A stretch of 64,000 nt of DNA from Scybalousia_A sp045221575 (GCA_045221575.1 JBGUWU010000013.1:38704-102703); one strand, 5' to 3'; positions 52,301 through 61,582 are shown, numbered from the stretch's first letter. Numbers and translations: made by a program. Notes: generated from the letters alone by a model not told the origin.

Positions 52301-52384
52301 CCTAATATAAGCAATGGAACTTATACCGTTATTATTAAAGCTGATAACAAGATTGCAAAAGAAAAATTAATAATCAACAAATAA
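49379..52384 (+). CDS. M6 family metalloprotease with T9SS sorting domain
   Basis: 1001 aa with a signal sequence (LLLVAMICLSIVTFAVPA). An N-terminal propeptide-like region precedes the M6 zinc-protease domain with SMGTM-type CHEFGHALGLPDHYD: zinc ligands H310, H314 and H321, catalytic E311. Fibronectin-III-like modules follow (YSFTTSGKILYQGRESFTHKGIVYSTDE and FVAKGFVYTTDAEITPDLD), with a PKD-like stretch after them. A type A T9SS sorting domain closes the chain (MPNPATNGTF at about 926, then NGTYTVIIKADNKIAKEKLIINK). It should be exported through T9SS and degrade proteins outside the cell. Expression is from its own promoter, with ridA 15 nt downstream. Confidence 0.92.
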   Translation: MFINVKKTLLLVAMICLSIVTFAVPANKQPVTIKQPNGKTLTFILAGDERLNWANTIDGYTLLHNTSGDWVYATRDELGNMVPSAVLAANEEERSESEIAFLRNIEKNMFFSESQIERKKELNRKSFSSTMIGSTDIPTIASDSLLVILVNYSDKTYQYTQQDFQNMFSQENYNGTGSLKDYYYSQSGGLYNMNIRVVGPYTLSQPSSYYATNSQGGKYLVRDAVIAADNDVDYSHFANIHATNGDKVGCVFIMYAGTPQSSTGNPNEVWPHQGEPSSSLMRDGVRFAHYVCGSEKASAYAMTSIGTMCHEFGHALGLPDHYDTYNNGGGSVTNVVSTGDFDLMCSGCYNNGQQTPANWSAFEKAYTGWLGCLDTLTVSRDSIYVPTIKGANDTAYLVKIAGTQEFFTIEARRKTGWDAYLPSAGILVHHGNMSKINAWINNSYNTINVDANSRGWFIEPSTGVYNDGDTYKAPFASSSNVHYFTNSSSNQISTIGGTVLTNIAFTDMNKVNDSLYIFNFNSDKPMLETNNATGTTMYSFTTSGKILYQGRESFTHKGIVYSTDEDCPFSEANAIYDNDLTDTVNIASTTISDLERGVRYYYRSFIKNSLGTHLGPIKYVSTISGLGSVAIQSAANIDTTSATLKANMSSFGLEAFVAKGFVYTTDAEITPDLDNSTVISFDDATLGLYTHTLTGLESGHTYYVRAFVTNGYGTAYSSRISFTTLYPAINNNVITATTSQVCQGVQPGLIEGGEPQGGFGNFTYLWQVKNGNSWEDADSTTSTGNNQKDYQPALLTDSTYFRRVVYSDGIVTNASNSVLIDVRISRGGNLTFANDTVIKNTNGTLKLTSYRGTIVDWEKSSNNGSTYTSLGNTSATLTETFSTLGSFDYRVKVQIDACPEAYSNIKTIVVIPDAGINDVENNFHFAIMPNPATNGTFAISSEINNAQQIIITNVLGQVVYMEENTDLSNKTFSLPNISNGTYTVIIKADNKIAKEKLIINK

Positions 52385-52399
52385 AAAACAATTAGAAAA

Positions 52400-52780
52400 A
52401 TGAATAAAGTTATAAATACAAAAAATGCTCCTGCAGCAATAGGACCTTATTCTCAAGCTATTCAAGCAGGTAATGGTATGCTTTTCATCTCTGGTCAAAT
52501 ACCAGTAAATCCTCAAACAGGAGAAACTCCAGAGGGTATCACTGCACAAACAACTCAAGCATTAGAAAATGTTGGAGCAATATTAAAAGAAGCTGGTTAT
52601 ACTTTCAACGATGTTTGCAAAACTACTTGTTTACTAAACTCTATGGACGATTTTGCAGCAATGAATGAAGTTTATGCAAAGTATTTCACAGGAACTCTTC
52701 CTGCTCGTGCTGCTTTTGCTGTAGTAAAATTACCAAAAGGAGTTTTAGTTGAAATAGAAGCAATAGCATACAAAAATTAA
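52400..52780 (+). CDS. ridA: RidA family enamine/imine deaminase
   Basis: 126 aa. Hydrolyses reactive enamine/imine intermediates released by PLP enzymes. NAPAAIGPYSQAIQAGNGMLFISGQIPVNPQTGETP, QTTQALENVGAILKEAGYTFNDVCKTTCLLNSMDDFAAMNEVYAKYF and LPARAAFAVVKLPKGVLVEIEAIA give the complete family pattern, with the substrate Arg in PARAAF. It lies 15 nt after the M6 protease gene, likely on the same mRNA, and is followed by a terminator. Confidence 0.97.
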   Translation: MNKVINTKNAPAAIGPYSQAIQAGNGMLFISGQIPVNPQTGETPEGITAQTTQALENVGAILKEAGYTFNDVCKTTCLLNSMDDFAAMNEVYAKYFTGTLPARAAFAVVKLPKGVLVEIEAIAYKN

Positions 52781-52810
52781 TAATAAGAAAAAACAAACTA
52801 ATGCTATTTC

Positions 52811-52845
52811 AAGGGACGAAACAAACAGTCGTCCCTTTTTTTTTC
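52811..52845 (+). terminator. Terminator of M6-ridA transcript
   Basis: AAGGGACGA / TCGTCCCTT 9-bp stem with a 9-nt loop and T9 run. Confidence 0.88.
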
Positions 52846-52939
52846 TTCAAGGGATTTACTAAAAAAGTCTTGATATTTTTTGCAAATAAACAAACACAAA
52901 CGATATAAATGAATAATATAAAAGTTTTCTATAAATGAA

Positions 52940-52972
52940 TTTGTGTTAATTGAAAAAATATATGTAAATTTG
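52940..52972 (+). promoter_or_regulatory. Promoter of glycosyltransferase 9 gene
   Basis: TTTG at 52940-52943 and TAAATTTG at 52965-52972 with 21-bp spacing, followed by C. The ATG is 27 nt further on. Confidence 0.65.
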
Positions 52973-52998
52973 CAAAATAATAAACGAGAGATAAATAA

Positions 52999-54051
52999 AT
53001 GGAAGAAACTAACGACAAAACAGACGACAATATACCCATAAAGAAATTTCTTGTCTTAAGATTTTCTTCTATTGGGGACATAGTTCTTACAACTCCTGTG
53101 GTGAGATGTTTAAAAAAGAAATACCCAGATTGTGAGATTCACTACTTAACCAAACAACAGAACGTATCTATACTTCAAAACAATCCCTACATTAATAAAA
53201 TTTACGCCTTAGACGGAACAGTTTCGGGTTTTCATTCTTTAGTTAAAAAACTGAGAAAAGAAGACTATGATTTTGTTGTAGATTTACACAAAAACCTTAG
53301 AACTAAAAGGATTATACTTGCATTAAGAAAGCCTTTTGCTTCTTTTTCTAAACTTAACTTTAAGAAATTCCTACTTGTTAAGTTCAAAAAGAACCTTATG
53401 CCTGATGTTCATATAGTGGATAGATATTTTGAGGCTGTTGAAAGTCTGCAGGTAGAAAATGATGGCAAAGGATTGGATTACTTTCTTATAGATGAAGACT
53501 ATATTCCAAACGATGCTCTTCCTCTTGCTTTTCAAAATGGATATATCTGTATAGCAGTAGGTAGCAAACATGAAACAAAACAAATGCCTGCTGAAATCCT
53601 TATTCGTATATGTCAAAAAATAAAAGGACAGATACTTCTTATAGGAGATTTGCACGACAAAACAAAGGCTAACAGAGTAGAAAATGCAATCGGTAGCAGA
53701 GTTTTTAACGGTTGTGGATCTTTTTCTATCAATCAAACGGCTGCTCTTATCAAAAATTCACTTGGAATAATCACACCTGACACTGGAGCCATGCACATCG
53801 CATCAGCTCTAAAAAAGAACATTATTAGCGTTTGGGGAAATACGGTTACAGACTTTGGAATGTATCCTTACTTACCTGAAGATATGAAAGACAAGTCTTT
53901 TATCTGCGAGGTTAAGGATTTGAAGTGTAGACCTTGTTCTAAACTTGGCTATAAAAAATGTCCGAAAAAACACTTCAATTGTATGCTTATGCAGGATATA
54001 GATAAGATTGCTGAAGTTGCAAATTCTTGGTTTGAAGAAGAAGATTATTGA
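52999..54051 (+). CDS. Glycosyltransferase family 9 (heptosyltransferase-like)
   Basis: 350 aa GT-B enzyme. FLVLRFSSIGDIVLTTPVVRCLKKKYPDCEIHYLTK is the usual GT9 start, DFVVDLHKNLRTK follows, and the donor site is LGIITPDTGAMHIASALKKNIISVWGNT, with the DTGxxH motif. It probably adds a heptose or related sugar to the LPS core. A Cys-rich tail (CEVKDLKCRPCSKLGYKKCPKKHFNCM) is conserved in the heptosyltransferase family. No other LPS gene is adjacent. Confidence 0.92.
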   Translation: MEETNDKTDDNIPIKKFLVLRFSSIGDIVLTTPVVRCLKKKYPDCEIHYLTKQQNVSILQNNPYINKIYALDGTVSGFHSLVKKLRKEDYDFVVDLHKNLRTKRIILALRKPFASFSKLNFKKFLLVKFKKNLMPDVHIVDRYFEAVESLQVENDGKGLDYFLIDEDYIPNDALPLAFQNGYICIAVGSKHETKQMPAEILIRICQKIKGQILLIGDLHDKTKANRVENAIGSRVFNGCGSFSINQTAALIKNSLGIITPDTGAMHIASALKKNIISVWGNTVTDFGMYPYLPEDMKDKSFICEVKDLKCRPCSKLGYKKCPKKHFNCMLMQDIDKIAEVANSWFEEEDY

Positions 54052-54062
54052 ATACTAAAAAT

Positions 54063-54100
54063 AAAACGGCGTTTCTAAACACTAAACGCCGTTTTTTTTT
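54063..54100 (+). terminator. Terminator of glycosyltransferase 9 gene
   Basis: AAAACGGCGTTT / AAACGCCGTTTT stem, 9-nt loop, and T9 run. Confidence 0.9.
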
Positions 54101-54115
54101 ATCACAGCCAATAAT

Positions 54116-54149
54116 AAAAAAGTCCGATACAATCAAATAACGGACTTTT
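54116..54149 (-). terminator. Terminator of PFOR gene
   Basis: AAAAGTCCG / CGGACTTTT stem followed on the minus strand by a T-run (54120-54116). It pairs with the terminator above for the two convergent genes. Confidence 0.8.
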
Positions 54150-54169
54150 CTTAATATTGAATTATGAGA

Positions 54170-57100
54170 TTATTCTCCCCAATTCATTGAAGCCATACGT
54201 TTGTAAGAATTGTAACGCCATTTAGCATTTTCTTCTGATGCTTTGAATAATTCAGCAGCTTCTTCTGGGAATGCTTTCTTCAATGAGTTATATCTTACTT
54301 CACCATCAATGAATGCTTGGAATTTACTCCAATCTGGTTCTTGAGAATCAAGAGTGAATGGATTCTTTCCTTCATTAGCAAGTTCTGGATTATATCTCCA
54401 TAGATGCCAATAACCACATTCAACAGCTTTCTTTTGTTCTGCTTGAGTCTTACCCATACCAGCCTTAATACCATGGTTGATACAAGGAGCGTATGCAATA
54501 ATCAAAGAAGGTCCATTGTAAGCTTCTGCTTCACGTAATGCTTTAATGTATTGTGCAGGGTTTGCTCCTATTGATACTTGTGCAACATAAACATATCCAT
54601 AAGTAGTTGCTATCATACCAAGGTCTTTCTTTTTAACTCTCTTACCACTTGCAGCAAACTTAGCAATAGCTCCCACAGGAGTAGCCTTAGAAGCTTGACC
54701 ACCTGTATTAGAATAAACCTCTGTATCTACAACAAGGATATTTACGTTTTCACCGCTTGCTATTACATGGTCTAAGCCACCGTAACCTATATCGTAAGCA
54801 GCACCATCACCTGCAATTATCCATTGAGATTTCTTAATAATATATTGTCTGTTTTCAAATAGACGTTGGCAAGTTTCACAAGAACATTTCTCCAACATAG
54901 GAACAAGTTCATTATAAACTTCTTCTGTTACTTTTGCGTCTTCTCTATTATCTATCCATTTTTGGAACAAAGCTTTGTGTTCTGCAGAACATTTATCGCA
55001 TTCCAAACCTTTACGCATTAAGTTCTCAACTCTATCTCTCATCTTTCTTGTTGCTGTTGCCATACCAAGACCGAACTCTGCAAAGTCTTCAAACAAAGAG
55101 TTTGCCCAAGCAGGACCTCTTCCGTTAGCGTCTTTAGTGTAAGGCATAGAAGGACAAGATGCAGAATAGATAGAAGAACAACCTGTAGCGTTAGCAACCA
55201 TCATTCTTGATCCAAACAGTTGAGAGATTAATTTAACATAAGGAGTTTCACCACAACCAGCACAAGCTCCAGAGAACTCAAACAAAGGCTGTGCAAATTG
55301 AGAGTTCTTTATGTTCTTTGTTATATCTGTTAAGTTTGCTTTATTAGAAACCTTTTCTATCATCACATTCCAACGTTCTTTGTCAGCGTTGTCTTCTTTC
55401 ATAGGTTTCATTTCTAAAGCCTTTGTTTTAGCAGGACAAACATCAGCACAGTTTCCGCAACCTGTACAATCCAAAGGAGAAACTTGCATACGGAACTTCA
55501 ATCCTTCAAATTCTTTACCATTTGCTTTGATTGTTTCAGTTCCTGCTGGAAGTTGTTTTTCTTCATCTGCATTGATTAAGAATGGACGAATAGCTGCGTG
55601 AGGACAAACTAAAGCACATTGATTACATTGAATACAATTTGCAGGTATCCATTCTGGAACATGAGAAGCTATACCACGTTTTTCATATTGTGCTGTTCCA
55701 GCAGGGAATGTTCCGTCTTCTCTTCCAACAAAAGCAGAAACAGGTAATGAATCTCCTTCTTGTGCGTTGATAACATCAACGACGTTCTTTATAAAGTCTG
55801 GGTGATTATTAACTACAGCGTCTTTGCTTTCGTCTTCGTTCAACCATTCTTTCTTAACTTCTACTTTCACAACATCGCCACCTCTATCAACAGCTGCATA
55901 GTTCATATTAACTATGTTTTCACCTTTTTTGCCGTATGATTTAACGATAGCTTCTTTCATCTTTTCAACTGCAAGTTCGTAAGGTATTACGTTTGCAATC
56001 TTAAAGAAAGCACTTTGTAAGATAGTATTTGTTCTATTACCTAAACCTATTTCTTCTGCTATCTTAGTTGCGTTGATAATATAGAAATTAACATCGTTTG
56101 CAGCAAGTATTTTCTTTACCTTTACAGGAAGATGTTTAACTGTATCTTCTGCACTGTACATTGAGTTCAAAAGGAAAGTACCGTTTTTCTTTATTCCTTT
56201 TAATACTTCATATTGACGTAAGTAAGAGAATACGTGGCAAGCAACGAAATCTGGAGTAGTTACCAAATAAGGAGAACGGATAACGTTATCACCAAAACGA
56301 AGGTGTGAACAAGTAAATCCACCAGATTTTTTACTATCGTATGAGAAATAAGCTTGACAATATTTATTTGTGTTGTTACCTATGATTTTGATAGAGTTTT
56401 TATTTGCTCCAACAGTACCATCAGCACCTAAACCATAGAATTTAGCTTCAAATGTTCCTGCAGTTGCCATTGAAATTTCTTCACCTACTGTAAGAGAAAG
56501 ATTAGTTACATCATCAACAATACCTACAGTAAATTGATTTCTTGGATTTGCAGATTTAAGATTTTCAAATACAGCTATGATTTGAGCAGGAGTAGTGTCT
56601 TTTGAAGACAATCCATAACGTCCGCCTATAATCATAGGTCTATTTTGAACAGGAATATCTTTGCAAGATGCAAATGCTTCAACAACATCTAAGTACAAAG
56701 GTTCGCCGTGAGCACCACATTCTTTTGTACGGTCAAGAACACATATTCTCTTTACTGTTTCTGGTAATACAGCACCTAAATACTTAACTGAGAATGGACG
56801 ATACAAATGAACTGTAACAAGACCTAATTTCTCACCTTTAGCATTCAAATAATCTATAACTTCTTTAATAGTATCGCAAACAGAGCCCATTGCTATAATT
56901 ATGTTTTCTGCTTGTGGATCACCATAGTATTCAAAAGGTTTATGAGTTCTTCCTGTTATCTTTCCAACCTCTTGCATATAGTAATTAACTATATCAGGTA
57001 TTGCATCATAATAAGGGTTGATAGCTTCTCTTGCTTGGAAGAAGACATCAGGGTTTTGTGCTGTTCCTCTTGTTACTGGGTGTTCTGGATTAAGAGCATT

Positions 57101-57721
57101 GTCTTTGTATCTCTTTATTGCGTCCCAATCAACTAAAGGCATCATATCTTCATTTGAAAGAGCTTCTATCTTTTGAATTTCGTGAGATGTTCTAAAACCA
57201 TCAAAGAAATGTAGGAAAGGTATTCTTCCTTTGATTGCAGCAAGGTGAGCAACACCTGCCAAATCCATTGCTTCTTGAACACTTGCAGAAGAAAGCATAG
57301 CAAAACCTGTTTGACGACAAGCATAAACATCACTATGATCTCCAAAAATACTCAAAGCGTGAGAAGCTATTGTTCTTGCTGTAACGTGGAATACACCAGG
57401 AAGCATTTCTCCTGCTATCTTATACATATTTGGTATCATTAAAAGCAAACCTTGAGAAGCAGTAAAAGTACTTGTTAGAGCACCTGCTTGTAAAGAACCA
57501 TGAACAGCACCTGCTGCACCTGCTTCAGATTGCATTTCTACCAATTTAACTGTTTCATTAAATAAATTTTTTCTTCCATTTGCTGACCATTCATCAACAT
57601 ATTCAGCCATAGGAGAAGAAGGAGTGATAGGATAAATTGCTGCACATTCACTAAACATATACGCTACGTGAGCTGCCGCTTGATTTCCATCACAGGTTAA
57701 GAATTTCTTTTCTTTTGCCAT
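54170..57721 (-). CDS. nifJ: Pyruvate:ferredoxin (flavodoxin) oxidoreductase, single chain
   Basis: 1183 aa. Oxidises pyruvate to acetyl-CoA and CO2, passing electrons to ferredoxin in anaerobic metabolism. Domain order: N-terminal pyrimidine-binding domain (YPITPSSPMAEYVDEWSA, FGDHSDVYACRQTGFAML), gamma domain (GLGADGTVGANKNSIK), two 4Fe-4S clusters (C696-C706 CIQCNQCALVC, C752-C762 CTGCGNCADVC), and the TPP domain with the proximal-cluster cysteines (SGACAGCGETPYVKL) and GDGAAYDIGYGG..NILVVDTEVYSNTGGQASKATP (about 970-1010). Expressed alone between a -7 element and a terminator. Confidence 0.98.
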   Translation of the reverse strand: MAKEKKFLTCDGNQAAAHVAYMFSECAAIYPITPSSPMAEYVDEWSANGRKNLFNETVKLVEMQSEAGAAGAVHGSLQAGALTSTFTASQGLLLMIPNMYKIAGEMLPGVFHVTARTIASHALSIFGDHSDVYACRQTGFAMLSSASVQEAMDLAGVAHLAAIKGRIPFLHFFDGFRTSHEIQKIEALSNEDMMPLVDWDAIKRYKDNALNPEHPVTRGTAQNPDVFFQAREAINPYYDAIPDIVNYYMQEVGKITGRTHKPFEYYGDPQAENIIIAMGSVCDTIKEVIDYLNAKGEKLGLVTVHLYRPFSVKYLGAVLPETVKRICVLDRTKECGAHGEPLYLDVVEAFASCKDIPVQNRPMIIGGRYGLSSKDTTPAQIIAVFENLKSANPRNQFTVGIVDDVTNLSLTVGEEISMATAGTFEAKFYGLGADGTVGANKNSIKIIGNNTNKYCQAYFSYDSKKSGGFTCSHLRFGDNVIRSPYLVTTPDFVACHVFSYLRQYEVLKGIKKNGTFLLNSMYSAEDTVKHLPVKVKKILAANDVNFYIINATKIAEEIGLGNRTNTILQSAFFKIANVIPYELAVEKMKEAIVKSYGKKGENIVNMNYAAVDRGGDVVKVEVKKEWLNEDESKDAVVNNHPDFIKNVVDVINAQEGDSLPVSAFVGREDGTFPAGTAQYEKRGIASHVPEWIPANCIQCNQCALVCPHAAIRPFLINADEEKQLPAGTETIKANGKEFEGLKFRMQVSPLDCTGCGNCADVCPAKTKALEMKPMKEDNADKERWNVMIEKVSNKANLTDITKNIKNSQFAQPLFEFSGACAGCGETPYVKLISQLFGSRMMVANATGCSSIYSASCPSMPYTKDANGRGPAWANSLFEDFAEFGLGMATATRKMRDRVENLMRKGLECDKCSAEHKALFQKWIDNREDAKVTEEVYNELVPMLEKCSCETCQRLFENRQYIIKKSQWIIAGDGAAYDIGYGGLDHVIASGENVNILVVDTEVYSNTGGQASKATPVGAIAKFAASGKRVKKKDLGMIATTYGYVYVAQVSIGANPAQYIKALREAEAYNGPSLIIAYAPCINHGIKAGMGKTQAEQKKAVECGYWHLWRYNPELANEGKNPFTLDSQEPDWSKFQAFIDGEVRYNSLKKAFPEEAAELFKASEENAKWRYNSYKRMASMNWGE

Positions 57722-57776
57722 ATTATTATAATTATTTTAAGATTAATTTTAGACTTAATTTCTAAACAATAAGGTG

Positions 57777-57784
57777 CAAAATTA
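57777..57784 (-). promoter_or_regulatory. -7 element of PFOR gene
   Basis: TAATTTTG followed by C on the minus strand, 55 nt before the ATG; TTCG stands at the -33 distance (19 bp), one mismatch from TTTG. Confidence 0.55.
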
Positions 57785-57989
57785 AGAATAAAATACTAAC
57801 TAACGAAATTTTTTTTAACTATTAAGTACATTTTTTGCAAATATACAAATTATCTTTTAAGAATTTTTCCTACTGTAAAAAATAGTACGATAATTAACAT
57901 TAAAAATAATTTAGAGTATTAGAAATTTGGTCTTCAATATTAAATATTCGCTATTTATTACAAGATATTGCAACATAAATCCTAAACAA

Positions 57990-58020
57990 TTTGCTATTTC
58001 TCAATATTTTTGTAAATTTG
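57990..58020 (+). promoter_or_regulatory. Promoter of ileS
   Basis: TTTG at 57990-57993 and TAAATTTG at 58013-58020, exactly 19 bp apart and followed by C. It lies inside the longer open frame that starts at 57927, which places the real start downstream at 58068. Confidence 0.75.
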
Positions 58021-58067
58021 CAAATTATTTTTTCAAAGACAAAACAAATACAAAAAACTTCAATTCT

Positions 58068-61000
58068 ATGAACCAGAAGTATAAAGAGTATAAACAACTT
58101 AATCTTACGGAGATAGAGAAAGAAATCCGTGAAAAGTGGCAAAAAGAGAACACTTTCCGTCAAAGTCTTAAAGAAAGAGAAGGTAACAAACCTTATATCT
58201 TTTTTGAAGGACCTCCTTCAGCAAATGGAAAACCGGGAATACATCACGTTATGGCAAGAACCATAAAAGATATTTTCTGTAGATATAAAAGTTTGAAAGG
58301 ATATTATGTTACTCGTAAGGCAGGTTGGGATACTCACGGACTACCTGTTGAACTTGGTGTGGAAAAAAACCTTGGCATCACTAAGGAAGATATTGGAAAG
58401 AAGATAAGCGTTGATGACTATAATGCAGAATGTAGAAAAACAGTTTTGCAATTCAAAGACCTTTGGGATAAACTTACAGAACAAATGGGTTATTGGGTTG
58501 ATTTAGATGACCCATATATTACTTTCACTAATGAATATATTGAGACTCTTTGGTGGTTACTTGGAGAGATATATAAAAAAGGCTTACTTTACAAAGGATA
58601 TACTATACAACCTTATTCACCAGCAGCAGGCACAGGACTATCTTCTCATGAGTTGAATATGCCAGGTTGCTATAGAGATGTAAAAGATACTACTGTTGTT
58701 GCTCAATTCAAAATAAAAGAACAACAAAGCAAAGAAAATGCTGTTCTAAAACAATATGTTAAGGATTTAAAGAAAGCATATTTCCTTGCATGGACAACAA
58801 CACCTTGGACACTTCCAAGTAATACAGCCTTGGCAGTAGGTCCAAATATTGATTATGTCATTGTTGAAAGTTTTAATCCTTACACTTCTGAACCAATAAC
58901 TGTTTTCTTAGCAAAGAATCTTCTTTACACTCATTTCAAAAAAGAGAATGAAAACAAAGACTTCTCAGAATACAACAAAGGAGATAAGGAAATACCTTTC
59001 AAAGTCTTGGCTGAATGTAAAGGCAAAGAACTTATAGGTATAGAATATGAACAACTTATGCCTTGGATTAAGCCTATGGAAAGCGAAGGAGAGGCATTTA
59101 AAGTTATTGGCGGTGATTATGTAACCACAGAGGACGGTACAGGTATTGTTCATATCGCTCCTACATTTGGTGCTGATGACGCAAGAGTAGCAAAACTTGC
59201 AAACATTGCTCCACTTCATCTTTTGGACAAAAACGACAAACCTCAACCAATGGTAGATAAAACCGGTAAGTTTTTCTTAATTGAAGAACTTGGAGAGGAT
59301 TACGTAAATAAATATGTCAATAAAGAACTTTACAAAGAATATGCTGGTCGTTTTGTAAAGAACGCTTACGATAACAACCTAACAGATAAAGACACTTCTT
59401 TAGATGTTGATTTATGCGTAATGCTTAAACAACAAGGTTTAGCATTTAAAATAGAAAAACATACTCACTCTTATCCTCATTGTTGGAGAACAGATAAACC
59501 TGTATTGTATTATCCTTTGGATTCTTGGTTTATTCGTACTACTTCAATAAAAGATAGACTAATAGAACTAAACAAAACAATAAATTGGAAACCACAAGCA
59601 ACAGGCACAGGACGTTTTGGTAACTGGTTAGAAAATCTTGTTGATTGGAATCTTTCTCGTTCAAGATATTGGGGAACACCTCTTCCTATCTGGAGAACAG
59701 AAGATGGTAAAGAAGAGATATGTATTTCTTCTGTAAAACAACTAAGTGAAGAGATAGAAAAGAGTATTAAAGCAGGCTTTATGACAGAAAATAAATACTC
59801 TTCTTCTAATTATAATGACTTTGACTTACACCGTCCTTATATAGACAGCGTCATTCTTGTTTCTCCAAGTGGCAAACCAATGAAGAGAGAGACCGACTTA
59901 ATAGACGTTTGGTTTGATTCTGGTGCTATGCCATACGCTCAACGTCATTTCCCTTTTGATTGTACGGAAGAAGAACTTAAACAACATTACTTCCCTGCTG
60001 ACTTTATCGCAGAAGGTGTTGATCAAACAAGAGGTTGGTTCTTTACCTTGCATACAATAGCAACAATGGTGTTTGACTCTGTGGCTTTCAAAAACGTTGT
60101 TTCCAACGGTTTGGTTTTGGACAAGAACGGTAACAAGATGTCAAAGAGATTAGGTAATGCTGTTGATCCGTTTGAGATGATGAATAAGTATGGTGCTGAC
60201 GCTACTCGTTGGTATATGATTTCAAATTCTCAACCTTGGGATAACCTAAAGTTTGACCCAGACGGAATTGACGAGGTTCGCAGAAAACTTTTCGGCACTC
60301 TTTACAACACTTATTCGTTCTTCGCTCTTTATGCTAACATTGATGGTTTCTGCTACAAAGAAAAAGATATTCCAATCGCAGAACGCCCAGAGATAGATCG
60401 CTGGATACTTTCAGAACTTAACACTTTAATAATAAGCGTTGATAAAGCTTTCAACGAATACGAACCTACTCGTGCCGCTCGTTTGATAAGCAGTTTCGTT
60501 GATGAGTATTTAAGCAACTGGTATGTTCGTCTGTGCAGAAGAAGATTCTGGAAAGGTGAATATTCTTTAGATAAGATTTCTGCATATCAAACACTTTATC
60601 GCTGTTTAGAAGTTATTGCTAAACTATCTTCTCCTATTGCTCCTTTCTTCTCTGAAAATATGTTTATCAACCTTAACAGCGTAACAAACAGAGAAAATCA
60701 CCCTTCTGTACACCTAACAGATTTCCCTGTAGCAGATGAAAAACTTATAGACAAAGCTCTTGAAAACAGAATGCAAATGGCTCAAAAGATTTGTTCTTTA
60801 GTCCTTTCATTGCGTAAGCGTCATAACTTAAAGGTTCGTCAGCCTTTAGCTTCTATAATGTTACCTTGCAACGAAGCAACTCAAGCAGAAATAGAAAAGG
60901 TTAAAAATCTTATCCTTTCTGAAGTAAATGTTAAGGAAATAAAATATCTTTCTCTTCAAAACAATGTGCTTTCTAAGAGCATCAAAGCAAACTTCAAAGT

Positions 61001-61499
61001 CTTAGGACCAAAATATGGACCGATGATGAAGAGTATTGCAAAGGCTATATCTGAGTTCTCTCAAAGCGACATAGCAAAAATAGAAGTGGAAGGAAATTAT
61101 ACTCTTAACATAGATGGAAAAGAAGTAGAACTCGCTTTAACTGATGTAGAGATAACAACAAAAGACATAGAAGGTTGGGTTGTTGCAAGCGAAGGAAACC
61201 TTACCGTTGCCTTAGATGTTACAATAACAGAGGATTTAAAGAAAGAGGCTATTGCAAGAGAGTTGGTCAATCGTATTCAAAACATAAGAAAAGATAGCAA
61301 CTTTGACGTAACAGATAATATCATTGTAGAGTTGCAAGAAGAAGCCTTACTAAAAGCATCTTGCGAACAATATAAAGATTATATCTGTAACGAAACTCTT
61401 ACAAAAGAACTTATCCTTAAACCAACAATAGACAACCCTACAACACAGATTGACGTAATAGAAAACAAACAACTTGATATAAGAATAACAAAATGTTAA
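58068..61499 (+). CDS. ileS: Isoleucyl-tRNA synthetase
   Basis: 1143 aa from the ATG at 58068 (MNQKYKEYKQLNLTEIEKEI). An ATG at 57927 is in frame, but the extra 47 codons contain the promoter and show no family similarity. HIGH-region GPPSANGKPGIHHVMART (about 48-63), editing domain (GGDYVTTEDGTGIVHIAPTFGADD), WFDSGAMPYAQ, and KMSKR at 690-694 (NGNKMSKRLGNAVDP) follow. The anticodon-binding and C-terminal domains are complete. This is the eukaryote-like, mupirocin-resistant-type form common in Bacteroidota. It has a hairpin terminator. Confidence 0.97.
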   Translation: MNQKYKEYKQLNLTEIEKEIREKWQKENTFRQSLKEREGNKPYIFFEGPPSANGKPGIHHVMARTIKDIFCRYKSLKGYYVTRKAGWDTHGLPVELGVEKNLGITKEDIGKKISVDDYNAECRKTVLQFKDLWDKLTEQMGYWVDLDDPYITFTNEYIETLWWLLGEIYKKGLLYKGYTIQPYSPAAGTGLSSHELNMPGCYRDVKDTTVVAQFKIKEQQSKENAVLKQYVKDLKKAYFLAWTTTPWTLPSNTALAVGPNIDYVIVESFNPYTSEPITVFLAKNLLYTHFKKENENKDFSEYNKGDKEIPFKVLAECKGKELIGIEYEQLMPWIKPMESEGEAFKVIGGDYVTTEDGTGIVHIAPTFGADDARVAKLANIAPLHLLDKNDKPQPMVDKTGKFFLIEELGEDYVNKYVNKELYKEYAGRFVKNAYDNNLTDKDTSLDVDLCVMLKQQGLAFKIEKHTHSYPHCWRTDKPVLYYPLDSWFIRTTSIKDRLIELNKTINWKPQATGTGRFGNWLENLVDWNLSRSRYWGTPLPIWRTEDGKEEICISSVKQLSEEIEKSIKAGFMTENKYSSSNYNDFDLHRPYIDSVILVSPSGKPMKRETDLIDVWFDSGAMPYAQRHFPFDCTEEELKQHYFPADFIAEGVDQTRGWFFTLHTIATMVFDSVAFKNVVSNGLVLDKNGNKMSKRLGNAVDPFEMMNKYGADATRWYMISNSQPWDNLKFDPDGIDEVRRKLFGTLYNTYSFFALYANIDGFCYKEKDIPIAERPEIDRWILSELNTLIISVDKAFNEYEPTRAARLISSFVDEYLSNWYVRLCRRRFWKGEYSLDKISAYQTLYRCLEVIAKLSSPIAPFFSENMFINLNSVTNRENHPSVHLTDFPVADEKLIDKALENRMQMAQKICSLVLSLRKRHNLKVRQPLASIMLPCNEATQAEIEKVKNLILSEVNVKEIKYLSLQNNVLSKSIKANFKVLGPKYGPMMKSIAKAISEFSQSDIAKIEVEGNYTLNIDGKEVELALTDVEITTKDIEGWVVASEGNLTVALDVTITEDLKKEAIARELVNRIQNIRKDSNFDVTDNIIVELQEEALLKASCEQYKDYICNETLTKELILKPTIDNPTTQIDVIENKQLDIRITKC

Positions 61500-61525
61500 T
61501 TTAAATATTTCGTGTTTATACTATG

Positions 61526-61560
61526 GCGGAAGTTTCATTGAATGAACTTCTGCTTTTTTT
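61526..61560 (+). terminator. Terminator of ileS
   Basis: GCGGAAGTT / AACTTCTGC stem (one G-U pair) and T8 run, 26 nt after the stop. Confidence 0.85.
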
Positions 61561-61582
61561 CAAATTAATAACCTTAATCAAA

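Noticed and set aside
57927..58067. N-terminal extension of ileS from the ATG at 57927
   Set aside because: The extra codons contain a full consensus promoter and lack similarity to IleRS N-termini.
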